The notes under the pieces were generated by a model. The model had not been told where the DNA came from. It searched no databases and saw nothing but the letters and a program-made list of their open reading frames with translations. This document shows positions 55,930 through 64,000 of a stretch of 64,000 nucleotides of DNA, one piece after another (the first letter of the stretch is position 1; each line of letters begins with the position of its first letter). The stretch is from Thinopyrum elongatum. Lineage: Eukaryota; Streptophyta; Magnoliopsida; Poales; Poaceae. The DNA lies in NCBI GenBank assembly GCA_011799875.1, contig CM022302.1, forward strand, positions 320,520,144 through 320,584,143, read 5' to 3'. The position numbers and the translations under genes are program-made.

Positions 55930-56890
55930 GATCGAGGTTGCGCGAACCTGATCTAGTGATCAGCGCGTCAGTTTCTTCATCATCTTTGTCGTCATGCCGC
56001 CCAAGAAGAAGGGTGCGGCAGCACTGGTCCGTCTACTTCCGTCTTACCCGCGCCTACTCGGACGGGCGACAGCGTGGACACAGGAGGTGGAGGTTTGGAG
56101 CCTCCATGACGTTCTGGTGATCTGAGCTAAACGAGCGGTGTCGTTCACAGCGGCAATGACAACCCGTTGACCGCTAGATCCAAGGACGGAGCCGTGCTAT
56201 CTGTGGGCGGCGCAGCGAACCCCGGAGATCGGAGGACGACCTCTAGGGCTCCCGCGCCAGCGCAAGCGTCATGGCCTTCCCAGGGCGCGCAAGACGAGCA
56301 GCGCCGTGCCGCTGGTGGTCCTGAACGTCCGCATGGAAACACTTCTATGCACAGATCCCAAGGTGCGCAGGCCCAGCATGCACGCCAAACCGCTGGTGAG
56401 GGTGGCGCGCGGTCGTGGTGATGCTCCTTCAAACACTGTTAGGAGTCAGAGCACCTCACGTACCTCGCACCTGTCGCCGCCGCCTACACCAGCAGAAGCT
56501 TTGGCGCGTGCGCAGTTGCTCCTCGATTTTCCTCCTGCTCCGGAGAAGATGGAGGAGTGGTGATCTACCATCCAGAGCCTCATCGGCTTCGTCAACAATG
56601 ATAGGCCGCAGCAAGCGGGGCCCTCGCGGCAGCGGTCTATCGTTCTGGCGCGAGCCGATGGTGAGAAGACCGGAGGTGGTGCGACCATGGTGCACTCCCC
56701 TCCACGACAACAGCAGCGGTCGTTAACCCGGCGGACTGACGGCTATGATGACGATTCCACGGTGTTGTCCGATCCACGGATGCGCCGCGATCAGCGTCAA
56801 GTTCTCCAGGAACGAAGGAAAGAAGACGCTCGAACTACCATCGAGCGGTGAAGGGAGGCACGTCATTAGTCCGATAAACGTGCAGGGCCT
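55930..56890 (+). other. Tat-2 leader
   Basis: A GC-rich 5' region with an ATG at 55995 that opens a short frame (MPPKKKGAAALV-like). Several overlapping frames are open because of composition. Some of this may be the decayed N-terminus of gag, but I cannot fix a start codon. Confidence 0.5.
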
Positions 56891-58190
56891 ATTGTCGACA
56901 AGCCTACGCCAGGGGATGCAAGCGACTTACCCTATGAGGTAGGTTGTCCAGTGTTTACCCGTGAGCTGTGGCGAGTCCAGTGGCCCAACTCCCGAACATT
57001 CAAACCAGAGGTCCCGGAGAAATATGACAGCAAGACTCATCCCTCGGAGTTCCTGAGCATCTACACCATTGCGGTGCAGGCGGCCGGAGGCCGAGATGAC
57101 AAGATACTTGCCAACTATTTCCTGTTGGTGCTCAAACCCAACGTCAGGTCGTGGTTGATGCATCTGCTGGAGAATTCCATTTCTTCCCGGTCAGATCTGT
57201 GCCATCAGTTTGTTGGCGCCTTTGTTGGAGGCCACCAAGCTCCTGGCCAAGAAAGCGATTTGCATCTCCTCCCTCAAAGGGAGGGTGAGCCCCTGCGCAA
57301 GTTCATCCAGAGGTTTAGCCGAGTGCAGTACAATATTCCAGACGTTCATCCTGCTGTTGTTGTTAGCACGTTTCATCAGAACGTGCGTAACCGCAAGATG
57401 CGCGAAGAGCTGGCGATGAACAAGGTCAGGAGTATTGCCGAGCTTTATGCCTTGGCCGACAAGTGCACTCGAGCTGAAGAAGGGAGAAAACTCCCCGGCG
57501 AGGGTGTTGGCGCAGGGGGCGAATCTGAAGATGAAGATGTTGTCACCCCGTCGAAGAAAGGCCGGCGGCGGAATAAGAAGCGTAAAGGCAAGGCCGTGCT
57601 TGCTGTCGAGGAATCCGGCAACCCCGGCACCGCCAAGAATGCCAAGGTTGACAACCCCGGCAAGGAAGTTGCCGGGTGCGCTTCCTGTCAGGCTTTGGCG
57701 GCTGCCGACAAGCCGAAAGGCTCCGGCAAACAATATTGCAAGATCCATCGCACCAAGGGCCACGATCTCCAAAACTGCCGGCAAGTTGAGCAACTTGTCG
57801 AGAAGCAGAGAGCTGAGTATGAAAGATGAGACAAGGAGAAGGCCCAGGACGGTGCGGAGGGATCCGACAAGAAACGTGGTGGTCGAGGGGGCCGCTGCAG
57901 CAAGGCTAAGCAACAAAGGGAGAGACCCGCCCGAGGCCGCGACAAGGACAAGGGAGGTGATGATGATGAAGAAGACGATGAATCCAGCGAGCACGAGTTC
58001 CCGAAAGCCACGGAGGCCATGTGTATTGACAGGGGCGCCTCGTTGCATTCTTCTCACCACCGACTTAAACAGTGGGTGCGTGAGGTTAATGCAACGGAGC
58101 CGTCATTTGAGGAACGCAAACCTCTATAGTGGTCCCACACGCCCATCATTTTTGACGCCGAGGATCACCCTGATCGCACAACTGCGGTCG
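56891..58190 (+). pseudogene. gag: Tat-2 gag, with stops near its end
   Basis: The gag core is continuous from about 56891 to 57826. Blocks are KILANYFLLVLKPNVRSWLM at about 57100-57160 and FSRVQYNIPDVHP at about 57315-57354. Basic stretches of Lys/Arg follow near 57560, then the zinc-knuckle-like CKIHRTKGHDLQNC at about 57739-57780. TGA at 57827-57829 replaces what is probably an Arg codon. A second stop lies near 58126, and one base is lost or gained near 58240 before the protease frame. No ATG is found at the start of the conserved part, so the upstream start is unknown. Confidence 0.85.
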
Positions 58191-58887
58191 GGTGCTTGCC
58201 CTTGTTGGTCTCACCAACAATTCGCAACCTCAAGGTGAAAAAATGTTGGTTGACGGTGGGGCTGGGCTGAACTTAATCTCGCCGGATGTGCTCAACAAGT
58301 TGCAAATTCCTGATGAAGATCTCGAGGAAACGGGCACGTTTCACGGGATCAATCCAGGAAGAACCCAGCCAAAAGGCAAGGTTATGCTACCGGTAACATT
58401 TGTTAGCGAGCTAAACTACAGAACGGAGAAAGTAGTGTTTGATGTCGCCAAGATCCCCATGTCGTACAATGGGATCCTTGGCCGCCCAGCGCTGGCCAAG
58501 TTCATGGCGGCATCACACTACGCCTATAATGTGTTAAAGATGTCCGGGCCGATTGGTGTCATCACTGTCCACTCCGACAAGAAGGATGCACTGATCTGCA
58601 CCGACCAACTCTACCGGGAGGCAGCCGCAGCACCTGCTGTCAAGGCATCTGCTCCTGCCGCTGGAACTCCCGGGGGGAAGAAGAGGAAGACCGGCAAGAT
58701 CTCTGGCGCAAACTCCGGCAAGCGCACCTCTTCGGAGTGCTGCGCTCCCATTGAGGACGCACTAGAGAGTTCCACCGGCAAGAACAAGAAGTCCAAGGCT
58801 GCTCCACCAGAGACCAAAAAAGTGCCCGTCAAGGAGGATGGAACGGGAGGAACTTTTACCATAAGTTCCACCCTAGATGACAAATAG
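58191..58887 (+). CDS. pol: Tat-2 aspartic protease and spacer, ending at a TAG also present in Tat-1
   Basis: The protease active site is in VDGGAGLNLIS (about 58249-58280); the ILGRPALAKF block (about 58477-58507) marks its C-terminal end. The spacer (58600-58880) is rich in Lys, Ser and Ala. The frame closes with TAG at 58885-58887, and RT continues in the same frame beyond. The frame here is intact as a segment but depends on upstream and downstream joining. The start is not a true initiation site: the protein is normally part of a polyprotein. Confidence 0.8.
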
Positions 58888-60690
58888 GAAAGCGCGCTCG
58901 TTGCTTTCCTGCGGGCGAATGTCGATGTGTTTGCATGGCAACCATCTGACATCCCCGGTGTTCCCAGGAAGGTAATTGAGCACCACCTTGCTGTCTATCC
59001 TCACGCGCGGCCTGTCAAACAGAGGGTGAGGAAGCAAGCCTTGGAGCGGCAAGAATTCATTGCCGAAGAAATCAGGAAGTTAGAAGCGGCAGGTTTGGTT
59101 AGAGGGGTGCTTCACCCAACATGGTTGGCCAATCGGGTTGTAGTGCGCAAGGCGAATGGGAAATGGAGGCTGTGCATTGATTATACAGACATCAATAGAG
59201 CCTACCCAAAAGATCCTTTCCCCTTGCCGCGCATCGACCAGATTGTAGACTCCACTGCTGGTTGTGACCTTCTGTCGTTCCTCGATGCCTATTCAGGGTA
59301 TCATCAGATCTTCATGGCTAAAGAAGATGAGGAAAAGACCGCATTTATCACCCCATGTGGTATGTATTGTTTTTTACGAATGCCTTTCGGGTTGAAAAGT
59401 GCTGGTTCTACATTTGCGAGAGCGGTCCAAATTGGTTTTGAGCCTCAGCTACATAGAAATATGGAAGCATACATGGATGACATAGTGGTCAAAACCAATG
59501 ATAAAGTGACGCTCATACAAGATCTAGAAGAAACATTCGCAAATCTATGCAAGATCAATTTAAAGCTCAACCCTGAGAAGTGTGTGTTTGGCGTCCCTTC
59601 CGGCAAGCTTCTCGGGTTCTTTGTGTCTCAGCGTGGGATCGAAGCGAACCACGACAAGATCAAAGCTATTGAGCAGATTCAAGCGCCAAGACGCGTCAAG
59701 GATGTACGTCGCCTTGCCGGCTGCGTTGCTGCCTTAAGTAGGTTTGTCTCCAAATCTGCTGAGCGCGCCCTGCCCTTTTTCAAAATTTTGAAGAAGGCAG
59801 GTCCAATGAGATGGACTCCGGAAGCGGAGGCGGCGCTGCAAGATTTGAAGAGGTACCTCTCTTCTCCGCCGATGCTAGTCGCACCTAAGCCGCAAGAGCC
59901 GTTGCTGCTGTATCTAGCGGCAACAAATCAAGTGGTTAGTGCTGCGCTAGTGGCACAGAGAGAAGTTCACGAGGGGGCAATGGCAGTGGCAGGACCATCA
60001 AGTGACGCGCCAGGATCTTCCCCGGCAAGGTCTGGTGCCGACAAGACAGGATCTGCGCAGTCAGAAGAATCAACACAGAAAAGGAAGATGGTGCAGCGTC
60101 CAGTTTATTTTGTTAGTTCCCTTTTACATGGAGCTAGGTCAAGATACTCTGGCGTGCAAAAACTGCTCTTTGGCCTTGTCATGGCCTCGAGGAAGCTGCG
60201 CCATTATCTCCAAGCACATGAGATTACGGTCGTCACTCGCTTCCCGTTGCAGCGGATTTTGCAAAATCCAGAGGCAACCGGCAAGATTGTGGAGTGGGCT
60301 TTGGAATTGTCTAGCTTTGGTCTCAAATTTGAAAGTACTTCAACAATTCAGAGCAGAGCTTTGGCAGAGTTCATTGCGGAATGGACCCCAACGCCAGACG
60401 AGGAAATTCAAGAAACGACTCTTCCCGGCAAGGAAACAGATCAAGAATGGGTTATGTATTTTGACGGTGCTTTCATGCTGCAAGGCGCCGGTGCTGGCGT
60501 GCTGCTTGTCGCACCCACCGGGGAGCTCGACAAACAATACTGCAGAGTACGAAGGCCTGCTTGCCGGTCTCAGGATCGCAGCGGACCTTGGTATCAAGAA
60601 GCTCATTATCAGAGGCGATTCTCAGCTCGTTGTCAGTCAAGTCAACAAAAGTTATCAAAGTCCATTGATGCAAGCCTATGTCGATGAAGT
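58888..60690 (+). pseudogene. pol: Tat-2 reverse transcriptase and RNase H
   Basis: The RT frame is open from 58888 without a stop to about 60530. RT blocks are LPRIDQIVD, DAYSGYHQIF and MPFGLKSAG, the catalytic YMDD at 59470-59481, and the thumb/connection LAGCVAALSRF. RNase H begins with YFDGAF (first Asp 60463-60465). At about 60530 a frame change breaks it; in the next frame NTAEYEGLLAGLRIAADLG and the GDSQLVVSQVN block are present, so the Glu and second Asp survive. That frame ends in a stop at about 60692. Aside from this frame change the enzyme set looks complete, which makes Tat-2 the best source of Tat pol in the window. Confidence 0.88.
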
Positions 60691-62299
60691 GTGAAAAATG
60701 GAAGAGCGCTTTGACGGTCTGCAAACAAAGCACATTCCTCGTGCTGAGAACAGTATTACCGATGACCTGTCAAAGCGCGCTGCCCTTAAGTTACCTGTGG
60801 AACCAGGAACTTTTGTGCTCCGTTTGACTCATCCATCTGTAGCGCCATCAATGAGGCAGGAAAAGAGAACGAAGTTGAATTCTGGTCAGTACTTTCCGGC
60901 AGAGCTCCCGGGAGCCGCCGACAAGGAAGTCACCGGGATCAGCGGCAAGCCTTCCGGGGAACAACATGCTCCGGCAGGGGCGCAGGCCCTTGCCGTCGAG
61001 ACAAATGTTCCTCCTGCAGAAGAGATGCCTTTAGTCCTGGTTGTCGAGCCCCAGGCTCCAGCTTGGGCACAACCCATTGTCCATTTCCTTCAGACAGGAG
61101 AACTCCCTGAAGAGCAGGAAGAAGCGGAAAAAGTAGCCTATCAGTCTAGTATGTACCAGTTCGTCGATGGCGTTCTGTACAGAAAGAGACTGAACGGTGT
61201 GAAATTGATGTGTATTCCTCAGGAGGATGGACAGGGGCTGTTGGCGGAGATACATGGAGGCATATGTGGCTCTCACATAGGGTCAAGAGCGCTTGTCGGA
61301 AAGGCATTCTGACAAGGTTTCTTTTGGCCCACTGCTCTCCAGGATGCAACTGCACTAGTAACCAAGTGTGAAGCGTGCCAGTTTCATTCGAAGAGATCAC
61401 ATCAGCCAGCTCAAGCTCTTCAGACAATCCCTCTCTCCTGGCCATTTTCGGTCTGGGGGCTCGACATACTGGGTTCTTTTCCCCGTGCTACCGGGGGCTT
61501 TGAGTACTTCTAGGTTGCAATCGACAAGTTCACAAAGTGGCCGGAGGTGGAAGCGGTGAGGAAGATGACAGCACAATCAGCCGTCAAGTTCTTTAAAGGA
61601 ATAGTTTGCCGTTTTGGTGTGCCCAACAGGATCATCACTGACAACGGCACACAGTTCACAAGTCGCACCTTCATGCAGTACGTCCAAGACCTTGGCGGCA
61701 AAATTTGTTTTGCCTCTGTTGCTCACCCGAGAAGCAACGGCCAAGCGGAGAGGGCTAATGCTGAAGTGCTGCGCGGTCTCAGGACCAGAACTTTCGACAA
61801 GCTGAAAAAGTGCGGAAGGCGCTGGATTAATGAGTTGCCGACGGTTCTTTGGTCAATCAGAATGACACCAAATCGAGCCACTAGCCAGACACCATTCGCT
61901 CTGGTTTACGGAGCGGAAGCAGTTCTCCCCACGGAACTCATATACGGATCGCCTCGAGTGCTCGCTTATGATGAGCTTGAGCAAGAGCAACTGCGGCAAG
62001 ATGACGCTGTGCTCCTTGAGGAGGATCGTCTTCAGGCTGCTATGCGAGCTGCACGCTACCGGCAAGCTTTGCGTCACTATCATAGCCGCAAAGTTCATGC
62101 CCGAAGCTTTGAGGAAGGCAACCTTGTTCTTCGGCGGACTCAGTCCGCCAAGAATTCAAACAAGTTGACACCAAAGTGGGAAGGCCCTTATCGGGTAGTA
62201 CGAGTCACCAGGCCCGGCGCTGTTCGCCTGGAGACCGAGGATGGCGTTATATTGAGTAATTCCTAGAATATTGAACATCTTCGCAAGTTTTACCCATAA
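60691..62299 (+). pseudogene. pol: Tat-2 integrase with chromodomain-less C-terminus, three stops
   Basis: After the RNase H tail (SKRAAL, about 60762-60785) and a Pro/Ala-rich linker comes the H2C2 zinc region (HGGICGSH near 61254 and CEACQFH near 61371). The catalytic triad is complete: Asp 61463-61465, Asp 61640-61642, Glu 61748-61750. The C-terminal part has the WEGPYRV block and ends with the HLRKFYP motif before TAA 62297-62299. Breaks are TGA 61310-61312 with a frame change, TAG 61511-61513 and TAG 62264-62266. The absence of a chromodomain is normal for Tat elements. In an active element this enzyme inserts the cDNA. Confidence 0.88.
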
Positions 62300-63090
62300 G
62301 GTGCGGTTGTCGGGGGCCCCCGGCAACCTCCTTTTGTACAAGTCTTGCCGGCAAGGCATGTAATCCTTTGTACAAAGCCAGGCGCAGACCCTGCGCACAG
62401 TTGGATAAGCTCAAGTGTTGTACATTTCTTGTTGATCTCCGTATTTTTATATATGCATGTTTATCTGAGATATTGTATGACACTTGTTCCCGGTAAGACT
62501 AACGAACCACCAAGGTTCCATATCTTTATTTTCTCTTCTTTCTTTTTCTCAAAGGATAGAAGGTTCCCTCGCGTACAAGTTTACCGGGGGGGGGAATGAA
62601 GGTATGGATACCAATAGGCGATGTTCAGAGTTGATATCTTGCCGGAATAAGTACACCGACAGAAAGTTAAGTTGCGGACTTTGAACAAGTTTTCCAATTT
62701 TTATTACCAGGTTATTTTCCTTGGACGGTTTCGGCCTTGTATGAAAAACCTGCACACGAAGGAACCCTTGTCGTAATTGGCTGCGCCCTTATTTTGTTTC
62801 GAGTCCGCTCAACAGTATAAGTGGCTGCGTCAAGGACACCAAGGTGTCTTGCCGGGTGCTGCACCTCCAGCAGGCTGCTGAAGTCCTGCACCCAGCGCTC
62901 GCGGCAGGTTGCGCACCGGCAAGTTTTCCAGTAAGCGTAGGGTGTACATCATACAGAAAAATATTGGACAAGGGGAATAGCATGCATATGCTCAGTCATA
63001 ACAAGTTATATTACATAGATAATCGCCGCAGTTCTAATTTAAGACTAAATTGTCTTTGACATGGAATGGCGACAAGAAAAAGTGAGGCGG
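62300..63090 (+). other. Tat-2 spacer between integrase and antisense gene
   Basis: Nearly 800 bases without a credible frame on either strand. It contains a G run at about 62585-62594 and several copies of the CCGGCAAG phrase. The convergent 3' ends of the sense polyprotein and the antisense gene meet here, so this is where both transcripts would end; I see no decisive terminator motif. Confidence 0.55.
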
Positions 63091-64000
63091 CTAGTCTCTG
63101 CGCTGACCTTCAACCCTCTTGATTGAGTCTACCTTCTCGAGGATGGGCACGACAAGCTTCTCAAGTGCCTGAAGATCTGCATCCTTCGGCAAGCGATCGA
63201 GCACGTTGGTGAGGTTGATGCTAGGATTCTTGTGCGCCACCTTGATGAGCACCTTGTGGAGGACGGCCCGGCAAAGCTTGCGGGATTCGTTCGCCAGTTG
63301 GGTCGCCCGGTTGGACTGGAGCAACTTCAGGGCGTCGATGATGCTCTCGAAGAACATGGTCAACCTGGCGCTCGTGGATATCCTGTCTTCAGTGGAATAT
63401 CTGAAGTTTTGCAGGCCCTCCCGGCCCATGGTTGACAGCTGTGCAGTAAGTTTCTCCGCGGTGTCGACAAGGCGTTCAGTCCAGATTTGCACGCCTTTCT
63501 CATAGTCAACTTGGGCAGCGGCAGCGCTCTTGAGCAAATTCCTCTTTTCTTGGAGATCTTTGCTCAGGGCCTTTTCGTGGGCCCTGCCGTCCTTAAGAGA
63601 CTTCTCCAGCGTGGTCAGTTTCAGCCTCAGATCGGCAATGGCGTCATTGGCTGAAGAGAGCTGCTTGGTCTTGTCAGATATAGCAACTTGCATCTCCACC
63701 AGGCTATGGAGGGTTTTCTCCCTCTCGCTTTTAAGCGTTGAGAGCTCCTTGCTGTGCTCCTCAAGATCTACATCTAGCTTCGTGTCCTTGTCGCTCAGCT
63801 CGTTCTTGGCGGCCTCTGTGGCCTCGGCAGCATCGATGGCTTCCTTGAGCTTGCTGGCATGATCTACAGTTGCAGCTTCAAGCGCCTCTTTGTGCCTCTG
63901 CTCCAGCTCCTGGGTCTGCCGCGCGACAAGTTTCTCAATTTCTTTGTCCTTGTCGCGAAGTTTGGTGGCGAGTGCCTGCTCGCGCACGGCAAGATCTTCT
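63091..64000 (-). CDS. Tat-2 antisense gene, C-terminal part, open to the window edge
   Basis: The frame is open on the minus strand from the window end to TAG at 63093-63091, about 300 codons. The N-terminal two thirds is a coiled coil rich in Glu, Lys, Ala and Leu. The C-terminal block (63091-63500) carries IWTERLVD, SARLTMFFES and LCRAVLHKVLIKV, matching the Tat-1 protein block by block. No stop or frame change is seen, in contrast to the broken pol of the same copy. The 5' part and start are beyond the window. The function is unknown; a role as structural or regulatory partner is possible. Confidence 0.75.
   Translation of the reverse strand, partial: EDLAVREQALATKLRDKDKEIEKLVARQTQELEQRHKEALEAATVDHASKLKEAIDAAEATEAAKNELSDKDTKLDVDLEEHSKELSTLKSEREKTLHSLVEMQVAISDKTKQLSSANDAIADLRLKLTTLEKSLKDGRAHEKALSKDLQEKRNLLKSAAAAQVDYEKGVQIWTERLVDTAEKLTAQLSTMGREGLQNFRYSTEDRISTSARLTMFFESIIDALKLLQSNRATQLANESRKLCRAVLHKVLIKVAHKNPSINLTNVLDRLPKDADLQALEKLVVPILEKVDSIKRVEGQRRD

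Larger units (their letters stand above)
55096..64000 (+). mobile_element. Tat-2: Tat-lineage Gypsy retrotransposon, right end outside the window
   Basis: 5' LTR 55096-55907, PBS 55912-55929, leader, gag, protease, RT, RNase H, integrase (to 62299) and an antisense gene (63091 to the window end). The left flank CAGAG (55091-55095) would be half of the target duplication. All catalytic blocks are recognisable but several stops and frame changes break the polyprotein. It is the better-preserved relative of Tat-1 and the reference for reading that element. Confidence 0.92.

Noticed and set aside
63206..63862. Plus-strand open frames rich in Ser and Leu
   Set aside because: They are the complement of the Tat-2 antisense coiled-coil gene, whose minus-strand frame is longer and matches the Tat-1 protein.

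Overview
This window is intergenic DNA from a large, retrotransposon-packed grass genome, most likely a Triticeae species (wheat, Aegilops or barley type). The assignment rests on element types recalled from family knowledge: an Angela/BARE-like Copia element, several Athila-lineage Gypsy elements of the Sabrina/WHAM kind, Tat-lineage Gypsy elements with an antisense gene, and two very long non-coding solo-LTR-like units that resemble LARD elements. I found no intact host gene, no rRNA or tRNA gene and no CRISPR array. The labels used below (Tat-1, Ath-A and so on) are my own.

Layout. Tat-1 (+) runs from left of the window to 42829 and has been split many times. Its gag/protease part is interrupted by the 4.7 kb solo-LTR-like unit solo-D (2701-7431, target duplication GTAGT). 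Its reverse transcriptase is fused by an internal deletion at about 8386 to a long antisense gene (8387-10955 and 40470-41578, minus strand). That antisense gene is split by Ath-A (10956 to about 20011, +) and Ath-C (about 20012-40469, minus), which meet at a deletion junction. Cop-1, a complete Copia element (20153-28771, target duplication ATACA), sits in the internal part of Ath-C. Ath-B, a complete Athila-type element (31245-40143, target duplication GGCAC), sits in the LTR of Ath-C. A minus-strand LTR, Ath-H, occupies 1-1032.

Tat-1 itself lies in a PIF/Harbinger DNA transposon (Harb-J, 42830-44995 visible), which also carries an 883 bp solo LTR (solo-I, target duplication TGGTG). Next come about 1.9 kb of unassigned DNA with a TATA box and a decayed repetitive reading frame (44996-46865). 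They are followed by a minus-strand LTR (Ath-K, from 46866) split by solo-E (47416-52075, minus, target duplication GTAAT) and then by Ath-F (52972-55095, minus). Tat-2 (+, 55096 to beyond the window) lies in Ath-F and shows nearly the whole Tat gene set in order: LTR, PBS, gag, protease, RT, RNase H, integrase and antisense gene.

How the parts relate. Only the retrotransposition enzymes of Cop-1 and Tat-2 are recognisable in full, and both are broken. Ath-A and Ath-B encode gag-protease plus a second protein but no RT, so they would depend on a partner element. The most interesting signals are: a GC-rich hairpin with paired arms around GGCGCGCC-like motifs, found in several LTR types and again inside Ath-A and Ath-B, with compensatory base changes; an antisense gene with GT-AG introns in Tat-1 that is related to an open antisense frame in Tat-2; an in-frame TAG shared between protease and RT in both Tat copies; and a duplicated polypurine tract in Ath-A.
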